A stretch of DNA of 60,000 nucleotides. Source: Phoronis australis (lineage: Eukaryota; Phoronida; Phoronidae). The position numbers and the translations under genes were made by a program. A model generated the notes under the pieces. The model was not told the origin of the DNA and did not search any database. It worked only from the letters and a program-made list of their open reading frames with translations. Below are positions 1-10,221 of the stretch, piece after piece; positions within the stretch are counted from its first letter, which is position 1; every line of letters begins with the position of its first letter. The stretch is from the NCBI GenBank assembly GCA_002633005.1, contig NMRA01000001.1, forward strand, positions 2,920,997-2,980,996, written 5' to 3'.

Positions 1-170
1 AAATCATGGCGGGCTATGAACCATGTTTAGCCGTTTTGTCAAGCAAGTGGCGTGACAGCAAATATTTCGTTCCTGCAGCAACTTGAAGCTAGCCGAGTGC
101 TTGAAGCACCATAGGGCCTACCGGTGGGATAGAATGCACCAACATCTGGCTGATTCTAACGGTGTGTTAT

Positions 171-300
171 TCATACTGTGTAAATACAAAAAAGCAACAT
201 AAAAAAGCCGGCGATAGTAAGAAAAAGGACACTCCCGGCCGAAAGGGCACAACCCGGGCACATTTCTGATTCACATTTCTTCATTGAACCACCGATTTGT
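171..300 (-). CDS. Candidate last exon encoding a C-terminal membrane anchor
   Basis: On the minus strand an acceptor (TATACAG) just above 300 opens a 43-codon frame ending in a stop at 171. It encodes a short cysteine-containing stretch (CESEMCPGCA) followed by about 22 hydrophobic residues (VLFLTIAGFFMLLFCIYTV) that run to the stop. That could be a transmembrane anchor with almost no tail, or a GPI signal. It lies downstream, on the same strand, of the coiled-coil/MAM gene and could be its last exon, but no exon linking the two was found. The polypyrimidine tract is weak, and a short hydrophobic frame can occur by chance. Confidence 0.25.
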
Positions 301-463
301 CTGTATAACAGACCACATACTACATCCACATTTACACTTCCTCCGTCAGTCATACCACTTTGTTTAAGTAAAGCGCAATCTATTGAGGATTCGACCAGCT
401 AATCAGAAACGCCGGTGTAACTGACTCAAAAATTCCCGAGGGATTCACGCGTGTTCTCTACCC

Positions 464-495
464 CCTAGCGGCCACGCAGGGAACCAGCGATCGAA
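464..495. mobile_element. Isolated terminal fragment of a TIR element
   Basis: The stretch ending CGCAGGGAACCAGCGA matches the terminal inverted repeats of the element at 25532-26282. No partner end was found nearby, so this looks like a solo or truncated end. Confidence 0.4.
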
Positions 496-703
496 GGCAC
501 CACTCGTACGAGGGGAATGTATTCGTAGAGTGCAGACCCTGAGCCTGGCTTCGAGGCTACACTTTCATACGAGTGTCCGGGACACTATGTAGTATCAAAG
601 AGTGTAATATAGCCTAAGCCTGATTCAACAAAAGTGAGCGGCCACTGACGACTTCCGGATTCGTGCTTGCGTAACTGACGATCGCAGCGCTCCTATAGGC
701 CTA

Positions 704-771
704 ACATGGGCGGCGCACCATAGGGGGCTATAATTCCCAGTTATTTCAGTGCTGCGCCGCCCTATATATAA
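704..771. mobile_element. Short palindromic element, GGGCGGCGCA type
   Basis: About 68 bp begins ATGGGCGGCGCACCATAGGG and ends TGCTGCGCCGCCC, so the ends are inverted copies. Related sequence occurs at about 33283-33428 and 34062-34210. There is no coding capacity. It looks like a very small nonautonomous element. Confidence 0.5.
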
Positions 772-1428
772 ACAAGATCATGAACTCGTAAGACTTTTGC
801 CCTAGTCCACCTGGCGGCGAAGGAACAAAGTTATGCACTCGTATTCATGAGCGAGAGCATTTCACTGCATCCTGACGTGTGCATTTCACTCGTTCAGTGA
901 GTGACGAGTGCACCGCTCTCATAGAACACGTCTGCGTTCGTATCTGCTAGCAAGCGCGATAAACTCAGTTAAGGTGGGTCACAACTGCGTGTGTGTCTCC
1001 GTGTGGGCATATTTAGGTGATCTTTTTACATGGTGATTATTTTGAAGACTAGTAACGATTCCCCTCGCCGTGGTAACGTTTCTGCCTCGGTTGCAAGTGT
1101 TCTGGGATCCGTGGTCGTTGACCAACTCTGTCCCTGGTAAATGTTCAAATAACGTCCTCTGAAGTTTTTGAGTAGTTATAGTTTTTTAACACAGGACGTG
1201 TATTAAAAGTCAGTGAGTAGGTTTACTTTAGCCTGTGGACAAATGCATACTGTGGAGCCATTGCAACAGTTTCATTGGCAAAGATATGTGCTTTTCGAAT
1301 CCTCTCCGTCTTCTCAAGTAAAAAAGCATTCAGTTCAACATGTGACTCCGTTTTTAAATTTCTTTGAGAGCAAATATCATGTTACTTTATTGAAAATCTT
1401 GATAGCATTTCCGTAGTCCGTGGTGTAC

Positions 1429-3189
1429 CTTGGCATATACGTTGAAAACCATATGGTCTGCAGTGGCCATAAAGTAGTAGAATGTGAGACAATAACCTTG
1501 GCCATCCGGAGGTATTAATGGGGAGAGAAGTCGGGCTTTTCGCGTCCTCCTGGAGGAAGGGACAGCCAATCCACTTTCCAGGAATAAGTAATTGCCTGTA
1601 GTTAAAAGCAAATAATTTCTCTTTTACAGTCGTTCGTCGAGAACACATTCCTACTTATTGCATTGTTACACATTTTTCGAAACATTGTTACACCACTGAA
1701 CACAACAAACGATGTGACGAAGTTTGAAAATCCAGCAAATATCTCCCAATCATGCGCACACACAGCCTAAAAAATGAGGGGTCTCGAATTTTTGGAAATG
1801 TGTACCTTTTACTAAAAAAACAGGTACGTTGGTAGCTGTGAATTGTGCAGTGAATTGTGCATTCGCCGAATCTTTTAGTGGGCTCTTGTCTCGTTCTCTT
1901 CTTTTTCGAACTTTTTGTTTCTCTGAGGGGAATATTTTTGCCCACTTCGCCAAATGGGCTGCTCGCATACCAAAAGACTTGCATGAACGGGGCTATAGTA
2001 GTCGTGAATGTCGTACTTGTAAACATGTTTGTTGGTCAACATCAGCTATTTAAATTTACGCCGCGTTATTATTCAAGAAATCAAAAATGGACTGGAAATA
2101 TACTATATGAAAGTTGGAATTTAGTTTATAGTTCCTTGTATTAATCCGTTTACCCTAATCCCACCTTTTGTCGTTCCATAAGTATGATCAGCTTTTGGTC
2201 CGTAATAACCGTAAGAGGACTTTCTTCTTGACCAGTTGATGTCGTCTGTGGTGTCTTGTACGAATCGACAGAGGTCGGATGTTTCAAAGTTACACGCCAG
2301 AGTCATAAACTCTCTCCTTGGTACAAGAGGGGGCGCTGAAACGAAATTGTAATAAAATGAAGTGAATAAAGATACAAAATGAATGGGGTTATATAATTGA
2401 TCATACAAGAGAATTCAACCACTTACTGCCGCAATTCGATGGTCCACTTTTCGAAGCATCGTAGCATCGTTGGAGGTCGGATGCCATGTTGTTCAGCTCT
2501 GTTCCTTTTTTCGATAGTGCGTCAGTTAAAGTATTTATCGTTTGTTGCAGCTGAGCTTTCGTCTGGTCGTGTAATTTTTGGTTAATACCCATTTGTTTAA
2601 GTAGCCTCTCCCTTTCTTTCGCAACTCTTTGGAGTTCTGCTGTCTTCGTCTCCAATGCTCTTTTAGTGCCGTTGAGGTCTGCCAGGAAATTATTAAACTT
2701 CTCTTCAAGTCTTTTATTGTCGGCCGCCATCTTCAACATCTCATTTTCAAACCCAGACACTTTCAGTCCCAACATTTGCATATCACGTGATTGCCTTTGG
2801 ACTAATAAAAGTGTGTCGGCAATAGCCTTTTCATGTCCATCTACCCTTGTGCTCGTCTCGTTCACATTTTTACCCGAAGAAATAACTTGATCTTTTACCG
2901 TCAACAGTGCACCGAGAAGTTCAGTTTTTGTCGATTGTAAATCAGACTCAACCTGCAGGCATTTCGCTGGACAATTCCCACCTGTGCCGGATGTTGAAAC
3001 TGGGTTGCTGCACGTGCCAGCATGTCCCAGATTGACGTGATACGCGCATCTTCCGTTATTGAAGCTGCACCCGTTGCTTGGAAACGACTGGCTGTGGACG
3101 GCAACGACGGAGAAGAACATCACACATGATGCTAGCAGGGCGACCATCTTGAATAGTGCTTGTCCTGAAACACTCGATTTCTTTATCAT
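1429..3189 (-). CDS. Secreted coiled-coil protein with MAM domain (partial 3' end)
   Basis: Three exons read on the minus strand: 3189-2427, 2335-2165 and 1595-1429. Donors are A|GTAAGT, AAAG|GTGGGA and AAG|GTACAC; acceptors are TTTCAG and ACTACAG. Phases 1 and 1 join in frame, and the last donor is phase 0. Exon 1 encodes a signal peptide (MVALLASCVMFFSVVAVHSQ), a head with six cysteines (NGCSFNNGRC through NCPAKC), and about 160 residues of predicted coiled coil rich in K/E/L/Q with N-glycosylation sites. Exons 2-3 encode the N-terminal half of a MAM domain: LACNFETSDLCRF, QDTTDDINWSR, GPKADHTYGTTKG, then NYLFLESG, ARLLSPLIPP, YCLTFYYFMA and NVYAK. MAM domains mediate adhesion or oligomerisation outside the cell. 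The ATG at 3147 (AAGATGG) is in better context than the one at 3189, and a TTTCAG acceptor lies between them. An upstream noncoding exon may end at 3345 (GGCGAG|GTAAGT). The second half of the MAM domain was not found. Confidence 0.8.
1751..1985. mobile_element. Nonautonomous element, CATGCGCACAC family (copy 1)
   Basis: It begins CATGCGCACACACAGCC and contains GTGAATTGTGCA, TTTTTGTTTCTCTGAGG and CCCACTTCGCCAAATGGG, all shared with the copies at 33505 and 34289. The apparent ORFs here (1829-2144) come from the repeat. It lies in the intron between exons 2 and 3 of the MAM gene. Confidence 0.6.
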
Positions 3190-4582
3190 ATCATAGAAGG
3201 TTCATTAATGTACACAAAGAGAAAGATGGGTGTATTTTACCTGGGTGATTATCAGAGGCACCTTCATTACAGTGTAAAGGCCAACGTTCAAATACAAGAC
3301 TACATAAACCGAGGAGGGATAGGAAAAGTAGATCACGTACTTACCTCGCCTTATCTTATCTCCGTCGCTCCTAAAGGAACACATGTCTTCAAAAACATCG
3401 CCTAGAATATTTATTTTGCTGTTTTGTAAATCTGATTTGTGTATTGTTATAGAAGAGCAAAGTATATCTTGCCAGTTGCCTTGACTACACGTACTTGTAA
3501 GCCTGAAGCACCCAACATTATAGTTGTTTTTTGTAAGCAAATATGTTCCCAAACGTCACGGGTCGATAAATTGCTTATTGCCGCGTAAATTTTTTTTTTC
3601 TTTTCTTGATGCACTATACACTTATTCACACAGTCGCCATTTTGAAAGTGAGTCTCTTTTTAGGTTTTAAAAACAAAGCATGAGGGCCCAGTTGCACAAA
3701 ATTTATACGCCGTATTGCAACAATGGCGGCGCATTATTACGTGTCACGTTGTTATTGTTGAACAATGCTCCTGACGTCATGCAGCAATCAAACTTATCCA
3801 GCGGATAACTTTTGAAGCTTTACGCAACTCAGCCCTGTTCTGCGCTTAATCACAGCGCAAAGCGGGATTTTTTCGCGTGTCTCATTATATTTATGTCCTA
3901 AATTCATTGGTTTTTATCCTAAAAAGAGGCTCAATACTAAAATGGCGCCTGTGTGAATAAGGAGTATGTACAAGGAGGCGCCTGAAAATTGACGAATGTA
4001 GTGTCGAGCGACCGTGCAAAAATAGCGTCATGATGAATGTACTCTCATAATGCCAGATAATTGAATTAATTGTTACGTCACCACAATCACGTGTGTTTAC
4101 TATGTGAATTCGCGTGTAATTTTAGTTTGACACGTTCCGTGTGTGTTGTTTTTCTTGCCCGGTTTACTTCAGGTTCTTTCAGTCGACGAAACGTTGGTCA
4201 AAAGAAATGGCTTGACAAGCTAGGATGTCAAATGTTCATTGCCTCTATCTGCCATGCCTCGTGGTTTGCATAGCTTTCTCAGGTATGATACACTTCAATA
4301 TATTCTCCATGCAAAATAATGCACCTAAGCATAGGCACCAGAGAATTCTTTGGAACAAGCGCCGGTATGACCACCAACACTGACTCTTGACGTCTAATAC
4401 CCCTTTCCATATATGCTACGAATCTCATGTATCCTCGCGCACATCTGAACATTAATCAGTTTGCGGAAATTAGTGGTATTTAGTGGAAACTTGCATAAGA
4501 GTAGCTTCGGAAAGTACTAAAATATGACCGGCACAAATGTAATGTCATGAAAACGACGCCCTCTCTTGAGCAAAGCTAAAGA

Positions 4583-4742
4583 AGAGGCGGTGTGGTCCAG
4601 GGAGATAAGTGTCCACTTCCTTTACCTAAGGTCGTTGGTTCGGTTGCCCTTGGGTTAGGTCTCCTCAGCTTAAAAATGGTTCTAGGTGATCAGTGCAATT
4701 GGGGCCCACCTGCGCAGCTTGCGCACGTCTGGTGCTACCGAT
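4583..4742 (+). mobile_element. Degraded tRNA-derived SINE (copy 2 of the 46.5-kb family)
   Basis: The sequence runs from GAGGCGGTGTGGTCCAGGG through a decayed B box (GGTTCGGTTGCC) to a core reading ATGGTTCTAGGTGATCAGTG, then GGGCCCACCTGCGCAGCTTG and CGCACGTCTGGT. The core matches the better-preserved copy at 46479-46690 in order and spacing. Confidence 0.6.
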
Positions 4743-5894
4743 AAGAGGCCGCCAGCAATTATCTTTTGTGGTGAGCAAAGGTAATAGATTACGGATGCTG
4801 AAAAAACTACCATTGCACCGTTTAAGCTGCTAAATTTGTGTAACGATAATATGCATTGGTTTTTATAGCCAGCCAGGTAGCTGTATAAAAACTTTCATCA
4901 AAATTATATATATTTAGTATACAGCTTTGTACCAAGGCTAAAGCTTTCTGTGCCATGAAACAGAGCGTCACCTATTGGTCATTCTTTTTCGCCACTTCTG
5001 TAATTGACTGTTCTTCTTCCACAAGGTGCGTACAGCTCACAACAAATTACCGTAATCGCTTTCACTTCGCTTTAATCTTCTAAAGTATTATTACCATCAA
5101 CTGAATTTCTAAGCAAATGTTACTTTGGCAAAGTGGTCTCCCGAAACTGAGAGTTGGCAAAATTGAGCATACGACTCTCGAGAATGTCACGAGCCAAAAT
5201 ATTTTGAAGTCAGCGACAGACTTTCTTTTGTTACAAATGCCGGAGAATTATGCAAGAAAATGAAGTTTATTACTTGGAGAAATGGGTCTTATCCCATACG
5301 CGTTGAATCTGTCGAGGAAAATACGGCCATGTAATAAAGATTTCCGTATTCACCTCTCGCACTACTTCAACAGTTACCTCCGACATGGAAAGTTCAAAAG
5401 GTACGTCAATGTGCACTCGACGTCGTTAGCCGGTTCGAACACCAAACTTTCGGAAAATAGTTTAAAGTAATACAATTATAGCAGTTTAAATAACGCTCAA
5501 CATACAATTAGGTCTCAATCGCAACATCTGGAACAGGACTGTTAATTTATTACAGTTCTGTCTCAGTTTTCATTTGCTAAAAATTTTATCGTCTGCAACT
5601 CAGGCGCTGATTCGTCGGTAACTACAATATCAAATATTGTTGTTCTTTAACTATTTTCAGGGTATGTTACAAGTTCAATGAAAATTTACCCTTGTTTTCA
5701 TCTTTGTTATCTTTTTTCAAGTAATAAATCGTCACATTTAAAACTGTTTCTTTTACAAGAGAAAAATTGCAGCCTAACGCGCAAGTACATACATATAGGA
5801 TGTAATCCGCCACGTGAACAGTCTGAGTGAAGTATTTAAAAAATCTGAGGAAAAAACGAAAGAAACTTAGGAATTGGAAGCGTATGGGATAAAT

Positions 5895-6041
5895 ACAAAA
5901 CGTACCTCGATTGGCGTACATGAAGTAATATCCCACTCGACATTATTCCTCGTATCGACCGAGACCGAAGGTGGATGTCGATACGCGGAATAATGTCTCT
6001 TGGGGTATTATTTCATGTACGCCGCTCTCAGTACGTTTTGT
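5895..6041. repeat. Foldback (inverted-repeat) element with about 65-bp arms
   Basis: The arm at 5895-5959 (starting ACAAAACGTAC, ending CGTATCGAC) is the imperfect reverse complement of 5977-6041. The loop is 17 bp. Shared blocks include GCGTACATGAA, ACATTATTCC and CGTATCGAC. There is no coding capacity. It is likely a MITE or foldback relic. Confidence 0.7.
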
Positions 6042-6313
6042 GGATATACAGTTGCTGCATTTTTTATCTGATCAACATCTACACATAACACATGATTTGT
6101 GTTGTAAATTGTTCGCAGTCTATAGATAGTTTTGTTTAAAATCGGTTTCAAGATAGCGCTGTGGAGGTCACTTGTCGATTTTTTTGCTTCACGAAGCTCT
6201 AGCTCTGCGTCCCTTAACGGATTCTTTTAATATTTGGTATTTAGATAGATTTCGTCAAGGGCTAAAGCATGTGTGTCATCTGTTTCTAATTGAGTTTGTG
6301 TGCTGTAAAAGGA

Positions 6314-6350
6314 TATGTATATATAAATACATATACATACATATACATAT
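6314..6350. repeat. TA/CATA microsatellite
   Basis: About 37 bp of interrupted TATA and CATATA units (ATATGTATATATAAATACAT and onward). It lies in noncoding sequence. Confidence 0.6.
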
Positions 6351-7649
6351 TTCATTGAAAATTAAGCTGTTCTTGGCCTTAGATAGTTTGTTCAACAAAG
6401 TTTCGTATTGTCTACATAAATGTCTTTCGTCAGGTGGCAGTTGAAATAGTAGATCACCGAGTGTAAGTGGCATCACAAACACAAACGCATGAGTATCTAT
6501 AAATGAAAACACCGTTCAAAACATTTCATAGTAAAACAGTTGACATTGATAGTGTGGTCATTTTGTTATCAAGAATCGTGTGCCGAAAAGTTGTTGTGTT
6601 GCAATCGTTAATTTCTTGCTGTGTTCCTGGTTCTAAGCTTTAGGACGGTGTTTCACATCCTTCCCGCGTTACCCAAACGGCACTGACACGGAAATTTGCC
6701 TGTTAACCTGCTCAACCTACAACAAAGTAAAAAACTTTTCCAAACTGCTTGTTGAGTCGAACTGTCGGTACTCCGAAGGTCGATAATCGACGATTAAGAA
6801 TATCCACGAATTTCTCCTTTTTTCTCAACCAATGCTCACTGAATGGCAACCAAGAGCGATACACCTTTCTAACTAACATCCAACTGTATTGACACTGAAA
6901 ACTATAATTACCTGAGTTCAAGAAAAGGTGCCGATCTCCATTATTCATTCACCAGCTGTACGATGTCTGCAAATCACTCCACTTTGTGTGGTTACTTAAG
7001 TCAACTTTTATCTTTGAGTTACGCTCCCGAACAGCCAGTCGGTACCTCAATCACATCATGGTGCATGACTTATGGATTCCAGCGTAGGTTTGGGTGTAAC
7101 CTTAGGAACTTTCGATTCCGCCACCGTTCGCCGCTGCGAAACCACTGTTGAAACCAGTCGCCAAGTCTTACAATATCGCAACTTCACAAGCCCATCAAAG
7201 CAACAGACCAAGAGGGAATTTCCTTGACTGAACTCATGGGGGGCGTGTTTTGCTCGATGGTCACCGAATCATTTCGTCGCTCTCTCAGTCTCTTACTCAC
7301 CAATCTCCTCATGCAGTTATTTTTCCGCATGCCCCTTGATCATTCCATTTTATAATCATAGAAACACTCACACACTTTGAACAGCCTTCCTAGCCATGCC
7401 AAAATGACGTCAGGTCTAAAATTTGAATCAGGGATACCTGAGAACTGCTCACCGAGGGTGCTCGCTGTATAACGGAACTGATCACTTCACCGCTACTGAA
7501 CAGATTTTGATAAAAACGTCTTTTGAGGTAACATACGGCGGCCCAAAAGTATCGCTATTTTAGTTCAATTACTTTTTTATTTTTCCTTTTTCAGCTAAGG
7601 GTGTAAATTATTTGCACCTAGGTGAAAATATATTGCGTCAATTTGACAA

Positions 7650-7801
7650 TGTCGGATTTAGAAGGGGGCCAAAGGGGCCATGGCTCCCCTACAATTCTCC
7701 CAGATTCCATTTGGCTGTTCGGGGGTGCGAATTTCTGACGTGCAAAATCCTGGCTAATACTCTGCCCTGCCCCCCAACTCAAAATCCTAGATCCGCCCCT
7801 G
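7650..7801. mobile_element. GGCGGATC-type palindromic repeat
   Basis: The left end reads GTCGGATTTAGAAGGGGG, and the reverse complement of the right end reads GGGGCGGATCTAGGATTTTG. Similar ends and G-rich/C-rich interiors occur at 37785, 40515 and 50591. ORFs through this segment are repeat-derived. Confidence 0.45.
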
Positions 7802-9376
7802 TCAATTGACCAGCGAAGCCTACAACGAGAGGCAAAAGCTAACTTCATGGGTAATCTGAAAGTTTCTGTGATCAAACAACAGTGCAATATTCACGTATTG
7901 ATAGCATGAAGTTGCTATCAAGCGCTAGTTTCGCCACTTACTCGCTATTTAAAAAAAATGTGAAATTGGACGGATACTAAACCGATTTTGGCCTATGAAG
8001 AGATATTAACAATAACTATCCTAAGCAGCTCTCTAAAACAAAATAGCGGTCTGTAACCCTCAAACGTTTGGAGCAAATATGAAAACTCCTTACGAAGCCT
8101 GTCAAGGCGGCAAGGGTGTTCTACGCTTTAGGGGAATGCCACAACAGCTGTGGGAACCCACCACTAGAATCACACTATCCATTACGTGACACAGTAAGTG
8201 TCTTTAGTTGAATCCTGCTTTTATCAATCTAGTGAGACGTCACTGGTGCATAATCAACAGGAGAAAAACAAGGGCCGATTGAAATCTCAAAAGCAAAGGG
8301 TGTTACGAGCATCCTTCTAATTGTCTGGTTTCATAGAGTACAATGTTAAACAATTTTTTTCACTCCACCTAGTTCGGTGCTTCAGCTCTAGCGCTCGCGA
8401 GCTCCAAATGCCCAGTTAAAAACAGTGGACTAATATCTACGGAAAAATCTTACCAAATTCGGACAAAAATAGTTGCCAGAAATGCCTTTTTTCATTTTTC
8501 AAGGGCTTCTAACCTTGTTGTGAGTGCCAAAAAGTCTTAAAAACTTTGTTTGATGGTAATTGTGGTGCAAAACCTGAACATGAAAAATCATCTAATTTGG
8601 TGCCACATATCTTTCTTGGAACAATGACGAAAAAATTTCATCTCCCCGCTATATTATGTCCTAAATTGGTGAGATTTTACCGTACGTATATAGAAACTTA
8701 AAATCATACGAGCAATCATTCTCCAACTTGAAAGTCACGTGACTTTCCCCATGACTTATAAGTCAAACGACAAATCATGTGGTTAGAATTCCATTGTCCG
8801 AACAGATATGAAACACCTCAAAGGGAAATTTGAGGCTACGAACTTGAAAGCACCCAAGGTGTTTCGGATGCTATTGCTAATCTTTGTGTGAACTCGCTGG
8901 GCCGATCTTCAAATTAACTAACAAGACAGTCCAAATATTAAGTCCATTATCTACTTACGTGTTAAAAATAAATGCACATTAAAACCATTCTAACCAAATT
9001 GTTTTTAGGGTACCGTGCAGAACCTATTCACATTGTATGGTCAGAAAGAAAAGTGATTGACTCCAGAGGTAAGGCCACTTAAAAGTTGACTTACTGTCGT
9101 GAAGTTCAGTCGATAAAGGCGTCATTGGACTACCTTTTGGGTAGACTGTTGATAGCTCGTTTCACACTGTCGACTTAATTTTTAGCGAGAATGCAGTTGT
9201 GCAAGTTCTGGAGTGGAGTTTGCTAAACATTTTTCTTTGGTAAAGCCCCTACAACTTTGCTTTCGGCCCTTCAGACGTAACATTGCTAAAGCAGTACACA
9301 AAAACAAACGGAACCGATGCTTTGGCCTCACTATACTAGTTCTCAAGACACCTGCACCCTATGAGAGATCTACCTC

Positions 9377-9449
9377 ACAGATCCTATTAACCACCTCACT
9401 ATCGCCACCTATGATAGGTAGCGATAGTGAGGTGGTTAAAAGGATCTGT
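9377..9449. repeat. 73-bp near-perfect palindrome
   Basis: It is symmetric about position 9413, with 36-bp arms and only about two mismatched pairs. The centre is ACCTATGATAGGT. The arms contain CAGATCCTATTAACCACC and CCTCACTATCG. No family was recognised. Confidence 0.8.
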
Positions 9450-10221
9450 CATGAATGTTGATACGTGAGCAACAAACGCACTGTGGCTTCCAAACCTCTA
9501 TATAAGATGTAACCTGTCTGCAAACTACAGGTGGACACCACTTAGCGATGGACTGAAGATATTGTCACATTCTATACTAGCATGAAAAATCATTAAGAAC
9601 GGTATATCAACAAATGAGTCGTATTGTTGTGTTGATGTTGCGACTAAGTTCAGCGTACGTAGTAGAAGTGTTGTCAATGCATAGAAAACACGTCAAAAGA
9701 CACAAGAGACTGACATCTAATCTTTGTATTCGAAATCGAAATCGAACTCGAAATTACTTTTGACATTGAACGTTTACTTTATTTATCAGGCAGGACAAGC
9801 GCCTGGTTTTCTTTGCAGGAGAATGATGGATATCACTGATGGGGGTGTAGTCTAAGTTCGCACCTGGTGGCAGCTAGATCCGAGCTATAAACCAGTCAGA
9901 ACTCGAAATAGTCCGTACTCGAACTTATGTCGTTAAGATTTGGGTCATCAAGCGCCAACTGGGAAAAGATAGTCATCGGCCTTGTCAAAACTGTACTCGG
10001 GCACAGAATGTACTGATCAGTTTGCACCAAATTAGAACTGAAAATACCAAAAATCATTTCCAATTCGATTTCGAGTTCCAAGATTATACCTAGGGCCCAA
10101 TTGGTCTTGGGCGATTTTGTTTATGGTAGAATGCGTATTACTCAGAGATAGGTTAACCGGCGGATTTCAGATTTGGTTTCATGAGCATCTGTAGTTATGT
10201 GGCTCATGTTATCGTTGACAG

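Larger units (their letters stand above)
301..1428. other. Region without an assigned gene left of the MAM exons
   Basis: Apart from the two small repeat fragments, nothing firm is seen. One unproven possibility on the minus strand is a short exon at about 1019-1085. It reads LPRRGESLLVFKIITM, ends at a GTAAAA donor, and could continue the MAM domain. The match is too weak to annotate. Confidence 0.4.
3554..10196. other. Gene-poor interval
   Basis: No exon or conserved domain was recognised on either strand between the MAM gene and the membrane-protein exons. It contains a SINE (4583), a foldback element (5895), an AT-rich TA/CA microsatellite (about 6314-6350), a GGCGGATC-type repeat (7650) and a 73-bp palindrome (9377). 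Upstream exons of the 10.2-kb gene may lie here unseen. Confidence 0.5.
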
